Shown piece by piece: positions 10,742-20,912 of a DNA stretch of 64,000 nucleotides (position 1 is the first letter of the stretch; the number at the start of each line of letters is the position of its first letter). Source of the stretch: Bacteroides rodentium JCM 16496 (lineage in GTDB: Bacteria; Bacteroidota; Bacteroidia; Bacteroidales; Bacteroidaceae). A program made the position numbers and the translations under genes. The notes beneath the pieces were generated by a model that was not told the DNA's origin, ran no database searches, and saw only the letters and a list, made by a program, of their open reading frames with translations. The stretch covers positions 1 to 64,000 of the forward strand of contig NZ_BAKJ01000009.1 of the NCBI RefSeq assembly GCF_000614125.1, given 5' to 3'.

Positions 10742-11467
10742 TTAGTTGGTTATCACATTCGTGAAATACTCTTTGAACAGTTTTTCTGTCCGTTCCAGTT
10801 GTTCCGGAGTATTTTCCTTCACTTCTTTCAATTTGTAATCCCATCCCATGGCTTCGTATTTGTGAACGCCCAGACGGTGATAAGGAAGTATTTCCACCCG
10901 TTGTATCTGCTGGTATTTGCCAAGACTTTCCCCCAGCAGGCGGGTGTCTTCTTCCGAATCGCTGTAACCGGGGACCAGTACATAGCGCAGCCAGAAGGGG
11001 TGTTCATGTTCTTCGAGCCAGGCAGCGGTGCGGAGTGTCTGTTCGTTGCTCCGTCCCGTCAGCGTACGGTGGCGTTCGGGATTGAATTGCTTGATGTCCA
11101 GCAGCACGAGGTCAGTCAGGCTAAGAAGCTCTTCCACCTTTTCATTCCAGATGCCTCCGTTACTGTCCAGGCAGATATGGATGCCGTTCGCCTTCAGCTC
11201 CTTGAAAAGAGGAATCAGCGCTTCTGCTTGCAGGGTAGGCTCACCGCCGGAGAAAGTAATACCTCCTTTCTTTCCGAAGAATGCCTTTTGGCTGATAGCC
11301 ATTTGCAGAATCTCTTCCGGAGTGGTGGAAGTGCCTCCTTTTACATCAATCGTATCCGGATTGGCACAATACAGACAACGGAACGGACATCCTTGCAGGA
11401 AAACGACGAGCCGGAGACCCGGCCCGTCGAATGTTCCCATACTTTCGTAGGAGTGTACGTTTATCAT
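10742..11467 (-). CDS. pflA: Pyruvate formate-lyase activating enzyme
   Basis: Radical SAM enzyme of 241 residues that installs the glycyl radical on pyruvate formate-lyase, using S-adenosylmethionine and a [4Fe-4S] cluster. The CX3CX2C cluster motif is Cys27, Cys31 and Cys34 (GCPFRCLYC). FSGGEPTLQ is the SAM-binding GGE motif. Length fits the short PflA class without ferredoxin inserts. The start codon follows the pflB stop by one base, so the two genes form an operon read from the minus strand. Confidence 0.95.
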   Translation of the reverse strand: MINVHSYESMGTFDGPGLRLVVFLQGCPFRCLYCANPDTIDVKGGTSTTPEEILQMAISQKAFFGKKGGITFSGGEPTLQAEALIPLFKELKANGIHICLDSNGGIWNEKVEELLSLTDLVLLDIKQFNPERHRTLTGRSNEQTLRTAAWLEEHEHPFWLRYVLVPGYSDSEEDTRLLGESLGKYQQIQRVEILPYHRLGVHKYEAMGWDYKLKEVKENTPEQLERTEKLFKEYFTNVITN

Positions 11468-11468
11468 A

Positions 11469-13697
11469 TTACATTCTTTCGTGGAATGAACGGCTGATGA
11501 CTTCCAACTGATGCTCGCGGCTCAACTTCACGAAGTTCACGGCATAGCCGGAAACGCGGATGGTGAGTTGCGGGTACTTTTCGGGATGTTCCATGGCATC
11601 TTCCAGCATCTCGCGGTTCAGTACGTTTACGTTCAAATGGTGGGCACCTTTGGTGAAGTAGCCGTCCATCATGGTTACCAGGTTCTCTACACGTTCTTCC
11701 GGTGTCGGGCCCAATGATTTGGGAACGATGGAGAAAGTATTGCTGATGCCGTCCTGCGAGTCACGGTAGCGCAATTTGGCTACGGAACTCAAGGAAGCGA
11801 TGGCACCGTTCTTGTCACGTCCGTGCATCGGGTTGGCACCCGGAGCAAAGGCAACACCCTTGGCGCGACCGTCGGGAGTGGCGCCGGTCTTCTTGCCGTA
11901 CATCACGTTGGAGGTGATAGTCAGCAAGGAGAGGGTAGGACGGGCATTCTTGTAGACGGGCAGCTTCTTCAGTTCTTCGCTGAAGTAGTATACTAAATCC
12001 ACACCGAGGTGGTCTACACGGTCATCGTTATTACCAAAGCAAGGGAAAGAACCTTCCATATCAAAGCCCTCTGTCAGGCCAATGTCATTGCGGCGGGCAG
12101 TGACTTTGGCATATTTGATGGCAGAGAGGGAGTCGATGGCGATGGAAAGTCCTGCCACACCGTAAGCCAGATTGATGCGCGGGTCGGTATCGATGAATGC
12201 CATCTGAGCCTTTTCGTAATAATACTTATCGTGCATGTAGTGGATAATGTTCATGGCTTCGTTGTATACGCGGGCTATTTCAGTCAGTACCTTCTTGTAG
12301 TTGGCCATGACTTCCTCAAACTTCAGTGTCTCGCCGGTCAATACGGGAATACCTTTCACCATGACGGTTCCGGTATTTTCGCAACGTCCGCCGTTGATGG
12401 CGAGCAGCAGGGCCTTGGCAAGGTTGGCACGTGCTCCGAAGAACTGGATTTGCTTTCCGATGGCTTGGTAAGATACGCAGCAGGCAATACCGTAATCGTC
12501 ACAGTTGCGCACTTCGCGCATCAGGTTATCGTTCTCGTATTGGATAGAGCTTGTATCTACGGAAACTTTGGCACAGAAATCCTTGAAACCTTCCGGCAGT
12601 TCCGGGCTCCACAGTACTGTCATGTTCGGTTCGGGAGAAGGACCGAGATTGTATAGGGTTTGCAGAAAACGGAAAGAGGTTTTGGTCACTTTCACACGTC
12701 CGTCGTTGAAACGACCGCCAATGGCTTCGGTCACCCAAGTCGGGTCTCCGGCAAATATGTCATTGTACGACTGCATACGCAGATGGCGTACCATGCGCAG
12801 CTTGATGACGAACTGGTCTATCAGTTCTTGTGCAAAAGTTTCGTCAATCTTGCCGTGAGCCAAATCATATTCGATGAAGATGTCGAGGAATGAAGATACG
12901 TTGCCCAATGACATGGCAGCACCGTCTTGTTCTTTCACGGCAGCCAGATAAGCCATATATACCCATTGTACAGCTTCTTGCGCTGATGTTGCGGGGCGGC
13001 TGAGGTCGAGTCCGTAGTATTCGCCCATCACTTTGATGTCTTTCAGGGCCTTAATTTGCTCTGCTACTTCTTCACGCAGACGGATACGGGCTTCGGTCAT
13101 GGGACCTGTCAGATTGCGCAAGTCTTCTTGCTTGGCTTCGATAAGTCGGTCGATGCCATAGAGTGCCAGACGACGGTAGTCACCGATGATACGTCCGCGG
13201 GCATAGTTGTCGGGAAGACCGGTCAGGAATCCCAATGAACGGAAGGAACGGATTTCTTCGGTATACACATCGAATACGCCGTCGTTATGTGTTTTGCGGT
13301 AATGGGTGAAGATGTCTTTTACTTTATCGTCTACTTCCACTCCGTTTTCACGGCATGCCTTTGCTACCACGTTGATGCCTCCGAAAGGTTTGATGGAACG
13401 TTTCAGCAGTTCATCAGTCTGCAAACCGACAATAAGTTCATTGTTCTTATCAATATACCCGGCTTTATGAGAAGTGATGGTAGATACGGTGGTATTGTCC
13501 AGTGAACGGACGCCATTGTTGTTTCTTTCTTCTTCGAGAGCCTTCAGACAGATGTCCCAGATACGTTTGGTACGTTCGGTAGGTCCCTGCAAGAAAGATG
13601 CATCCCCGGTATAGGGTGCGATGTTTTTACTGACGAAATCACTGACATTGATTTCTTTGCTCCAAAGCCCATTGGTGAAGGTTTTGTTCAATTCCAT
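11469..13697 (-). CDS. pflB: Formate C-acetyltransferase (pyruvate formate-lyase)
   Basis: Glycyl radical enzyme of 742 residues that converts pyruvate and CoA to acetyl-CoA and formate during anaerobic growth. The active-site cysteine pair is Cys406-Cys407 in YGIACCVSY. The radical-bearing glycine is Gly717 in RVSGYAVNF, 25 residues from the C-terminus, as in the E. coli type. Length and motifs are complete and the frame is intact. It is the first gene of a pflB-pflA operon. Confidence 0.97.
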   Translation of the reverse strand: MELNKTFTNGLWSKEINVSDFVSKNIAPYTGDASFLQGPTERTKRIWDICLKALEEERNNNGVRSLDNTTVSTITSHKAGYIDKNNELIVGLQTDELLKRSIKPFGGINVVAKACRENGVEVDDKVKDIFTHYRKTHNDGVFDVYTEEIRSFRSLGFLTGLPDNYARGRIIGDYRRLALYGIDRLIEAKQEDLRNLTGPMTEARIRLREEVAEQIKALKDIKVMGEYYGLDLSRPATSAQEAVQWVYMAYLAAVKEQDGAAMSLGNVSSFLDIFIEYDLAHGKIDETFAQELIDQFVIKLRMVRHLRMQSYNDIFAGDPTWVTEAIGGRFNDGRVKVTKTSFRFLQTLYNLGPSPEPNMTVLWSPELPEGFKDFCAKVSVDTSSIQYENDNLMREVRNCDDYGIACCVSYQAIGKQIQFFGARANLAKALLLAINGGRCENTGTVMVKGIPVLTGETLKFEEVMANYKKVLTEIARVYNEAMNIIHYMHDKYYYEKAQMAFIDTDPRINLAYGVAGLSIAIDSLSAIKYAKVTARRNDIGLTEGFDMEGSFPCFGNNDDRVDHLGVDLVYYFSEELKKLPVYKNARPTLSLLTITSNVMYGKKTGATPDGRAKGVAFAPGANPMHGRDKNGAIASLSSVAKLRYRDSQDGISNTFSIVPKSLGPTPEERVENLVTMMDGYFTKGAHHLNVNVLNREMLEDAMEHPEKYPQLTIRVSGYAVNFVKLSREHQLEVISRSFHERM

Positions 13698-13746
13698 AAA
13701 ATTTGTTTTTGTTAGTAGGTTAGATAATGTTATCCTTTAGAGCGCG

Positions 13747-13754
13747 CAAAAATA
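13747..13754 (-). promoter_or_regulatory. Promoter -7 box of pflB
   Basis: On the minus strand this reads TATTTTTG, matching TAnnTTTG, about 50 bp upstream of the pflB ATG. No convincing -33 TTTG was found. Confidence 0.5.
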
Positions 13755-13941
13755 CTGAATAAATTCCGTAATTTTATAAGAGATACTTCTCTTTTTATGT
13801 TGAACAGCATAAAATAACTATTGTTAGGTAGTGAATGCCCGAGGGGAGTAGAGATGTTAAGACTATCTTTATATGTAGTTTATGAACTGAAACAAGAATC
13901 GGATAATAATCTGCATTATTTACAAATGATGTAGGTTTAAG

Positions 13942-14026
13942 GAACAGTCGTATTCTGAACCTAATTCAGTCGTATAGTGAATGCCATTCAGTCGTATACT
14001 GAATAGGGCTCAGTCGTATACTGAAT
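13942..14026. repeat. Phased 19-bp palindrome array with 22-bp period (array 2)
   Basis: Four copies of a dyad with consensus ATTCAGTCGTATACTGAAT start at 13942, 13964, 13986 and 14008, exactly 22 bp apart. ATTCAG and CTGAAT are the arms around a seven-base centre TCGTATA; the first copy is the most diverged. It lies between divergently placed pflB (minus) and tRNA-Ser (plus). The rest of the 13698-14253 gap is AT-rich and holds only the two promoters. The architecture matches the TGCAG arrays although the palindrome is different. Confidence 0.8.
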
Positions 14027-14182
14027 GTGCTTCTCGATAAGTGTGCTGATAACCAATAAGTTGTAAAATGTCGTCTTGTCTTTGATAAATCTTAACAAAT
14101 AACCTAAATGCCGTTATGCTCGTTCCGCAGCGGGTATAAACAAGAATTTTGGTATAATTGCTCTGTTTTTTGTGCAGAAAAG

Positions 14183-14213
14183 TTTGTAGAATAAAAAATG
14201 ATTTGTATCTTTG
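14183..14213 (+). promoter_or_regulatory. Promoter of tRNA-Ser
   Basis: TTTG at 14183-14186 and TATCTTTG at 14206-14213 are separated by 19 bp. This is a near-perfect Bacteroides -33/-7 pair, about 40 bp before the tRNA. Confidence 0.85.
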
Positions 14214-14253
14214 CACCGCTTTAAGAGAAAAGTACTTCTGAAGAAGAGGTTTT

Positions 14254-14338
14254 GGAGAGGTGGCAGAGTGGTCGATTGCGGCGGTCTTGAAAACCGTTGT
14301 GCTGCGAGGCACCCGGGGTTCGAATCCCTGTCTCTCCG
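14254..14338 (+). tRNA. tRNA-Ser (anticodon UGA)
   Basis: 85-nt class II tRNA. The acceptor GGAGAGG pairs with TCTCTCC and the discriminator is G. The anticodon loop CTTGAAA gives anticodon TGA. A long variable arm (GTGCTGCGAGGCAC) and a T-loop GGTTCGAATCC are present. CCA is not encoded. It reads UCA and, by wobble, other UCN codons. Confidence 0.96.
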
Positions 14339-14362
14339 CGAAAGTAAAAAAATGAAATTAGT

Positions 14363-14403
14363 AAGTCCTTGAATTTCAATAATTCAGGGACTTTTCTTTT
14401 TCT
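14363..14403 (+). terminator. Terminator of tRNA-Ser
   Basis: AAGTCCTTGAAT pairs with ATTCAGGGACTT around a short loop, followed by TTCTTTTTCT. It lies 25 bp after the tRNA. Confidence 0.8.
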
Positions 14404-14502
14404 GGTACTCTCCCTGCCTTTTATGTTCGTTCATCGGAGCTATTTACGTGAAGTGGGGATATGACGGAAAAAGGTTGAGGCTCACTGATAAGATTTAGGT
14501 TG

Positions 14503-14538
14503 TTTGTTTCTTTTCTGATACAACTTTTAGTATCTTTG
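14503..14538 (+). promoter_or_regulatory. Promoter of glutamine synthetase gene
   Basis: TATCTTTG at 14531-14538 is a consensus -7 box. TTTG at 14503 or TTTC at 14507 (20-bp spacer) could be the -33 element. The predicted leader is about 75 nt. Confidence 0.65.
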
Positions 14539-14619
14539 CGAAACAGCAGTTTTTTATTGTGACAGAAAATTGCATGTGTTTTGTTAACCATATAGAAAAC
14601 TAAAAACAACCAGCGTATT

Positions 14620-16122
14620 ATGAACCAGGAATTATCCATGAGCCCCAATCTATTGGTGGCTGCCCTTCAAAAACCGGCTTCCGAATTTACGAAAGCAGAC
14701 ATTGTTTCCTATATAAAGGAGAACGACATTCGTATGGTGAACTTCATGTATCCTGCGGCAGACGGGAGACTGAAGACATTGAACTTTGTCATCAATAATG
14801 AAGCATACCTCGATGCCATACTTACATGCGGTGAACGCGTAGATGGTTCCAGCTTGTTTCCGTTTATAGAGGCAGGTAGCAGTGATTTGTATGTAGTACC
14901 GCGTTTCCGGACCGCTTTTATAGACCCTTTTTCCGAATTGCCCACGCTGTCAATGCTCTGTTCTTATTTCAATAAGGATGGTGAACCGTTGGAAAGTTCT
15001 CCAGAATATACCTTGCGTAAGGCATGTCAGGCATTCACTACGGTTACGGGGATGGAATTTCAGGCTATGGGAGAATTGGAATATTATGTCATTTCTGAAA
15101 ATGACGGATTGTTCCCGGCTACCGACCAGCGTGGTTATCACGAATCGGCCCCTTATGCCAAGTTCAATGATTTCCGTACGGAGTGTATGTCATATATTGC
15201 GCAGGCAGGCGGACAGATAAAGTATGGGCATTCTGAAGTCGGTAATTTTACGCTGGGCGATAAGATTTATGAGCAGAATGAAATAGAATTCCTGCCGGTG
15301 CGTGCCGAGGAGGCTGCTGACCAACTGGTGATAGCAAAATGGGTTATTCGTAATCTGGCCAACCAGTATGGATATAACATTACTTTTGCACCGAAAATCA
15401 CGGCAGGAAAAGCTGGTTCCGGATTGCATATACATATGCGTATCATGAAGGACGGGCAGAACCAGATGCTGAAAGATGGGGCACTCTCTGAAACAGCCCG
15501 TAAGGCCATTGCGGGCATGATGAAGCTGGCTTCTTCCATTACGGCTTTCGGTAATACAAATCCTACTTCCTATTTTCGCCTGGTTCCTCATCAGGAAGCA
15601 CCGACCAACATTTGTTGGGGCGACCGCAACCGTTCGGTATTGGTACGCGTTCCGTTGGGCTGGTCGGCAAAAACGGATATGTGCATGTTGGCAAATCCGT
15701 TGGAGACTCCAAGTCATTATGATACTACACAGAAACAGACGGTGGAAATGCGTTCGCCTGACGGTTCGGCCGATTTGTATCAATTGATTGCCGGACTTGC
15801 TGTAGCCTGCCGTTATGGATTTGAGATAGACGATGCTTTGGGAATTGCAGAAAAAACATATGTCAATGTAAATATCCACAAGAAAGAGAATGAAGATAAG
15901 TTGAAACAACTGGAACAGCTTCCTGACAGTTGTGCCGCTTCTGCCGATTGCCTGGAAAGACAGCGTGCTGTCTTTGAGCAATATCATGTGTTCAGTCCTG
16001 CAATGATTGATGGGGTTATCTCCAAACTGCGTTCTTACGAGGATAGAACCTTGCGTGCAGAAATACAAGACAATCCGGAGGAGATGCTGAAATTGGTCGA
16101 GAAGTATTTCCACTGTGGATAG
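14620..16122 (+). CDS. glnA: Glutamine synthetase (type I family)
   Basis: 500-residue glutamine synthetase, ATP-dependent conversion of glutamate and ammonia to glutamine. The N-terminal beta-grasp contains VNFMYPAADGRLK. In the catalytic domain are the metal-binding GELEYYV, the GSGLHIHM motif (ATP and metal site), NPTSYFRLVPHQEAP and WGDRNRSVLVRVP. Length is close to the short GlnA class and unlike the 700+ residue GSIII, which many Bacteroides also carry, so this may not be the only copy. It is transcribed alone after tRNA-Ser. No adenylylation loop could be assigned with confidence. Confidence 0.92.
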   Translation: MNQELSMSPNLLVAALQKPASEFTKADIVSYIKENDIRMVNFMYPAADGRLKTLNFVINNEAYLDAILTCGERVDGSSLFPFIEAGSSDLYVVPRFRTAFIDPFSELPTLSMLCSYFNKDGEPLESSPEYTLRKACQAFTTVTGMEFQAMGELEYYVISENDGLFPATDQRGYHESAPYAKFNDFRTECMSYIAQAGGQIKYGHSEVGNFTLGDKIYEQNEIEFLPVRAEEAADQLVIAKWVIRNLANQYGYNITFAPKITAGKAGSGLHIHMRIMKDGQNQMLKDGALSETARKAIAGMMKLASSITAFGNTNPTSYFRLVPHQEAPTNICWGDRNRSVLVRVPLGWSAKTDMCMLANPLETPSHYDTTQKQTVEMRSPDGSADLYQLIAGLAVACRYGFEIDDALGIAEKTYVNVNIHKKENEDKLKQLEQLPDSCAASADCLERQRAVFEQYHVFSPAMIDGVISKLRSYEDRTLRAEIQDNPEEMLKLVEKYFHCG

Positions 16123-16178
16123 ATGGAATCAATGCCCCCTCTTTCCCTATTAATGGTCGTGAGGTGGGGATTAAAAAA

Positions 16179-16223
16179 GAGAGTATTGCATTACTTTGAT
16201 GGTCAAGTGGATGCAATACTCTC
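16179..16223 (-). terminator. Terminator of tRNA-Thr, possibly bidirectional
   Basis: A perfect 13-bp stem, GAGAGTATTGCAT at 16179-16191 with ATGCAATACTCTC at 16211-16223. On the minus strand it is followed by six Ts, directly downstream of tRNA-Thr. On the plus strand AATTTTG follows, which may also stop glnA transcripts. Confidence 0.85.
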
Positions 16224-16230
16224 AATTTTG

Positions 16231-16303
<73 letters not shown>

Positions 16304-16503
16304 AATCGTGTTCTGTTTACGGGGCGCAAAGATACGTTTTTAATTTGAAAGAGAAAAATAAATCGGCGATTTTTTTAGAAAAGTTTGGGTTAGGTGTTAT
16401 TTGTCGATTATATGGTTTAATCTTTCTCAATAAAAATTGGATAATAAAATGAAAAGAAGCATCTTTGCATTTGCGTTATAGGGTAATAAGTCTGATACTA
16501 ATT

Positions 16504-18189
16504 ATGAATCTGAAAAAATACTATAAATACTTTTCCTCTCGCATTGCATCTAAATGGACGGTATTATTTGTGGATATTGTTATTGTTGTAATATCTATAT
16601 TTTTCGCATATGTCTTGCAATATGGATTGCTGTCTATAATATATAGGAAGTCTTTGTATATATGTATGATGCTATTTGCATTATTGTGTAATATTTCTTT
16701 CTTTTGTGTTTTTCGCACATATGTGGGGGTTATACGTTTTTCTTCTTTTGTAGATATATATCGTGTTTTTTTGAGTCTAACATCGGCTTATGGAATATTG
16801 GGTTTGGGAAATTTCTGTTGGTCTGCTCTTGGTTTAGGGGAAACTTTGCCTAATAGTATTTTGTTTATGGCATACGTACTCACATTTTCCCTCATGGTTT
16901 GTGTGCGTATTGCAGTGAAAATGCTTTATGAGGCTATCGCTTTTGATGTGCGTCATTGTACGAATGTCTTTATCTACGGATTTCGAGGAACAGGGGTTAA
17001 TGTCGCAAAATCTTTAAGAGTCGCTCGTAGCAATCATTATCGTTTGCGCGGATTCATTTCAGATGAGCCCGATATGATAGGCAGGCATACCATGGGGTGC
17101 CGGATTTATCCGAATAACGAACGATTATACGAATGCATGAAGAAGAAAAATGTGAATACAATAATTGTTTCTCCGGGGAAAATTGTAGAGTTAGAAAAAT
17201 CCGGAATGTTGGATAAATTGCTTTCGCACGATATCTATGTGATGACAGTTCCGCCATTGAGTGATTGTATAAACGATGGGGGAATGAATGTTCAGACAAA
17301 GGATTGGCTTAGGAAAGAATCCATACAAATTGACACAAGGAGGATAGCTGTTCATGTAGAAGGGCATAGGGTAATGGTTATAGGAGCTGCTGGTGCTGTA
17401 GGACGAGGCATTATACGTCACTTGGCTGCATTGAATCCATATCAACTGATTTTGGTAGACCAAGCCGAGTCTCCTTTGTATGATGTACAGCTGGAATTGT
17501 CTGATCATTGGAAGAATTTAGATGTTCGGGTGTTGATTGCGGATGTTGTCAATTATACTCGGATGGAAGCTGTGTTTAGGGAAACTCGCCCACAGTTGGT
17601 TTTTCATACAGCTGCATATAAAAATGCGCAGTTGATGGATGATTATGTGTCAGAAGCCATTCAGACGAATGTATTGGGGACAATGAATGTTGCTGATTTA
17701 GCTTTGGAATACAACGTGGAACGTATGATTATGGTATCTATAGACAAAGCTGGTTTTCCGTCTAATTCTATGGAATATACGAAGCGTTTGGCAGAAATAT
17801 ATATACAATCGTGCGCTTGCAAACTACAAGTTGAAGGTGATGTGAATTTGCTTGTCGTTCGTTTGGGTGATGTATATCCGAAGAAAGCTCATAGCTTGAT
17901 GACTTTGTCTGAAGCTTGTGCGCTTATATTGGAGGTTGGAGTAATGGAAGATGGCGGGAGGGTGTACCTACTTGAAGGAGGAGGCAATAGTAATTTGAAA
18001 CCTACGGCTTGTGGAAAAGTAAAGTGTGAGGTGCTGCCCGTCTATGATTATGCGCAAGTACGAAATTTGCTTTCTACTTTAGTTAAGCAAAGCTACGCTG
18101 AAAAAACGAAAGCTTTAATTGGTGAAATTAGAAAGGTAATCTCTCAAATAACAGAAAATTCTTCCGTTCCAAATAAAGTGGAAATGTAA
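16504..18189 (+). CDS. CapD/FlaA1-like polysaccharide biosynthesis protein (membrane NDP-sugar dehydratase type)
   Basis: 561 residues from ATG 16504. Four N-terminal transmembrane helices (about 15-120) precede a first nucleotide-binding fold (NVFIYGFRGTGVNVAKSL) and a second Rossmann domain with GAAGAVG near 300. This is the layout of WbpM/CapD-type UDP-sugar 4,6-dehydratases. The catalytic segment usually reads S/T-x-DKA then a K in the next helix; here it is SIDKAGFPSNSMEYTKRLAE, close but not canonical. The C-terminal part is shorter than usual (family about 600-650). The gene and its downstream neighbour are more AT-rich than flanking genes. It may modify a nucleotide sugar for a surface glycan; enzyme activity is unproven. 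Confidence 0.8.
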   Translation: MNLKKYYKYFSSRIASKWTVLFVDIVIVVISIFFAYVLQYGLLSIIYRKSLYICMMLFALLCNISFFCVFRTYVGVIRFSSFVDIYRVFLSLTSAYGILGLGNFCWSALGLGETLPNSILFMAYVLTFSLMVCVRIAVKMLYEAIAFDVRHCTNVFIYGFRGTGVNVAKSLRVARSNHYRLRGFISDEPDMIGRHTMGCRIYPNNERLYECMKKKNVNTIIVSPGKIVELEKSGMLDKLLSHDIYVMTVPPLSDCINDGGMNVQTKDWLRKESIQIDTRRIAVHVEGHRVMVIGAAGAVGRGIIRHLAALNPYQLILVDQAESPLYDVQLELSDHWKNLDVRVLIADVVNYTRMEAVFRETRPQLVFHTAAYKNAQLMDDYVSEAIQTNVLGTMNVADLALEYNVERMIMVSIDKAGFPSNSMEYTKRLAEIYIQSCACKLQVEGDVNLLVVRLGDVYPKKAHSLMTLSEACALILEVGVMEDGGRVYLLEGGGNSNLKPTACGKVKCEVLPVYDYAQVRNLLSTLVKQSYAEKTKALIGEIRKVISQITENSSVPNKVEM

Positions 18190-18251
18190 ATGTTTTAATG
18201 CTTTTTCTGAAACTTCGAAGTGGAATAAATGTATATTATGAAATAATATGT

Positions 18252-18259
18252 TACCTTTG
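18252..18259 (+). promoter_or_regulatory. Promoter -7 box of the export gene
   Basis: TACCTTTG matches TAnnTTTG, 52 bp before the ATG of the SLBB protein. It suggests separate transcription from the upstream dehydratase gene. No clear -33 TTTG is present. Confidence 0.55.
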
Positions 18260-18310
18260 TGCCCGAATTTATATTTTTGTAAAGACTCACAAGATTAATC
18301 AGAATATTTT

Positions 18311-20785
18311 ATGCGTAGATTAATAACACTATTCTTTTGGGTATTTATTTTATCCGGCGTGGCTTTTGCTCAACAAATGTCAGATGAACAAGTTGTTCAG
18401 TATGTAAAAAATGCTCAACAAATGGGCAAAAATCAAAAGCAGATTACTACTGAGTTAATGCGGCGTGGAGTTACTAAAGAGCAAGTGGAAAGAATACAAG
18501 AAAAGTATAAGGAATCTAAAACTGGTGATTTACAGAATAAAACTCAAGAGGTAAATCGTTCGCGGCGGCGTGTAGAACAAAATGACGCAACGAAAACAAA
18601 AGGAATGCGTGTCCCTTTGGAATCTGCTAAACGAATGGATGTTATGGAGGACTCTTTGCAGATGACTGATGAACGTGCTTTGTATCGTGGCGTTTCTGAA
18701 GAGGAAATAGATCCAACTCAACAGATTTATGGTCATAATATTTTCACTAATGAAAATTTAACTTTTGAACCTAATATAAACGTCGCTACTCCGGAGAATT
18801 ATCGTTTGGGACCTGGAGATGAGGTGATTATTGATGTTTGGGGAGCTTCTGAAACGACAATTCGTCAAACCATATCTCCTGAAGGTAGCATTCTTGTTAA
18901 TAGCTTGGGACCGGTCTATTTGAGTGGTAAAACAGTAAAAGAGGCAAACAATTATTTGAAGCAGGAGTTTGCTAAAATATATTCGGGAGTAACCGGAAAT
19001 ATACCTTCTACTCAGGTTAAATTGACATTAGGTGAAATCCGTTCTATTCAAGTTAATGTGATGGGGGAAGTTGTGGTTCCCGGGACTTATACTCTTTCAT
19101 CTTTTGCTTCTGTTTTCCATGCTTTATATCGTGCTGGTGGAGTTAATAAGATTGGTAGTTTGCGCAGTATTAAAGTTGTGCGTAATGGGAATATTGTGGC
19201 TGATTTGGATATATATGATTTTATTATGAAAGGTAAGATGAAGGATGATGTTCGTCTTCAAGATGGTGATGTTGTTCTTGTGGATCCTTATCAGTCGTTG
19301 GTGCAGATTTTGGGTAAAGTTAAACGCCCGATGTTTTATGAAATGAAACCGACAGAGACTGCTGCTATATTATTGAAATATGCAGGAGGTTTTACTGGAG
19401 ATGCTTATAAAAAAGCATTGCGTGTTGTGCGTAAGAGTGGGCGTGAGCATCAAATCTACAATGTGGATGAAATGGATTATTCGGTTTTTCGCGTAGATGA
19501 TGGTGATGTAATAACGGTAGATTCTGTATTGCAACGTTTTGAGAACCGTGTGGAAATTCGTGGTGCTGTATATCGTGAAGGTTTGTATCAGTTAGATGGT
19601 ACAATGAACACCGTGAAGCAGTTGATAAAAAAAGCAGAAGGCCTTCGTGGGGATGCATTTTTGAATCGTGCTATAATCGATCGCGAACTTGAGGATTTGT
19701 CACACGAGATTATTCAAGTGGATGTAAAGGGATTATTGAATGGGACAGTAGCAGATATACCTTTACAGAAAAATGATATTTTATATATTCCGAGTATTCA
19801 TGATTTAAAGGAAGAGGCTACACTCACTATTCATGGTGAAGTAGCTAATCCGGGTACTTATCTTTATTCTGATAAGATGACCGTGGAAGATTTAGTTTTG
19901 CAAGCTGGTGGCTTATTGGAAGCGGCTGCTACAACAAAGATAGAAGTGGCACGCCGCATGAAAGAGCCCAAAAGTACCACATTCAGTACTACGGTTGGAC
20001 AGAATTTTTCTTTCGATTTGAAAGAGGGTTTATTGGTGGGTGAAGGAAGTGAAAATTTTCATCTTGAGCCTTTTGATGAGGTGTATATTCGTAAGAGTCC
20101 ATCTTATCATCAGCAGCAGAACGTCATGATTGGAGGGGAGGTGCTTTTTAGCGGTAGCTATGCCTTGTCGAAAAAGAACGAACGTTTAAGTGATTTGATT
20201 GCTAAAGCTGGTGGTGTTACTCCCGATGCTTATGTGAAAGGTGCCCGTTTGATTCGTAAGATGACAGAAGAGGAACGCCGTCGTAAGGAAGACGCATTGC
20301 GTATGGTACAAATGGGAGGGAGCGATTCGATTTCTGTGAAGAAGTTGGATTTGTCTGACACTTATTCAGTGGGTATAAGTTTGGAAAAAGCTCTGTCAAA
20401 TCCTGGCTCGGATTATGACATGGTGTTGCGTGAAGGTGATATGTTGTTCGTTCCGGAATATGTAAGTACGGTAAAGATTAATGGCGCCGTGATGTATCCC
20501 AATACTGTTCTATATAAAAAAGGTGAGAATTTACGCTATTATATCAATCAAGCAGGTGGTTTTGGTAATGATGCTAAAAAGCGTAAGGCATATGTTGTTT
20601 ATATGAATGGTACAGTATCTCGTTTAAAATTAGGGAATACAAAAGCTATCGAGCCTGGTTGTGAGATTATTGTTCCAAGTAAGGACCCGAAGAAACGGAT
20701 GAGTCCAGCTGAAATAATAGGTTTGGGTACTTCTACCGCCTCTTTGGCGACGATGATTGCAACGATGGTTAATCTCTTTAAGTAA
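18311..20785 (+). CDS. Wza-like polysaccharide export protein with multiple SLBB domains
   Basis: 824-residue outer-membrane/periplasmic polysaccharide exporter. The signal peptide ends at AFAQ (about residue 21). A charged helical segment (about 25-110) precedes the Poly_export domain (NYRLGPGDEVIIDVWG at about 160). Several SLBB beta-grasp repeats follow (VMGEVVVPGTYTL, IRGAVYREGLYQL, IHGEVANPGTYLY, IGGEVLFSGSYAL, INGAVMYPNTVLY). A hydrophobic C-terminal helix (LGTSTASLATMIATMVN) could line or anchor the channel. It is twice as long as E. coli Wza, as is usual for Bacteroidetes. It follows the CapD-like gene, but no Wzc/Wzz, flippase or glycosyltransferase is nearby. Confidence 0.9.
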   Translation: MRRLITLFFWVFILSGVAFAQQMSDEQVVQYVKNAQQMGKNQKQITTELMRRGVTKEQVERIQEKYKESKTGDLQNKTQEVNRSRRRVEQNDATKTKGMRVPLESAKRMDVMEDSLQMTDERALYRGVSEEEIDPTQQIYGHNIFTNENLTFEPNINVATPENYRLGPGDEVIIDVWGASETTIRQTISPEGSILVNSLGPVYLSGKTVKEANNYLKQEFAKIYSGVTGNIPSTQVKLTLGEIRSIQVNVMGEVVVPGTYTLSSFASVFHALYRAGGVNKIGSLRSIKVVRNGNIVADLDIYDFIMKGKMKDDVRLQDGDVVLVDPYQSLVQILGKVKRPMFYEMKPTETAAILLKYAGGFTGDAYKKALRVVRKSGREHQIYNVDEMDYSVFRVDDGDVITVDSVLQRFENRVEIRGAVYREGLYQLDGTMNTVKQLIKKAEGLRGDAFLNRAIIDRELEDLSHEIIQVDVKGLLNGTVADIPLQKNDILYIPSIHDLKEEATLTIHGEVANPGTYLYSDKMTVEDLVLQAGGLLEAAATTKIEVARRMKEPKSTTFSTTVGQNFSFDLKEGLLVGEGSENFHLEPFDEVYIRKSPSYHQQQNVMIGGEVLFSGSYALSKKNERLSDLIAKAGGVTPDAYVKGARLIRKMTEEERRRKEDALRMVQMGGSDSISVKKLDLSDTYSVGISLEKALSNPGSDYDMVLREGDMLFVPEYVSTVKINGAVMYPNTVLYKKGENLRYYINQAGGFGNDAKKRKAYVVYMNGTVSRLKLGNTKAIEPGCEIIVPSKDPKKRMSPAEIIGLGTSTASLATMIATMVNLFK

Positions 20786-20866
20786 TTGGGAATGAATATG
20801 ATAACGGAAGAACTGCAGGATACCGTTTTATAGGGATATTCAGTAAAATGTCCCTCCTCAATAATT

Positions 20867-20912
20867 AATGGCATGTGTAAATGACTATTTCTTCATTTCA
20901 CATGCCATTTTC
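20867..20912 (+). terminator. Terminator after the export gene
   Basis: AATGGCATGTG at 20867-20877 pairs perfectly with CACATGCCATT at 20899-20909, followed by TTTTC. The remaining intergenic DNA to 21202 is AT-rich and I see no gene or repeat in it. Confidence 0.82.
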
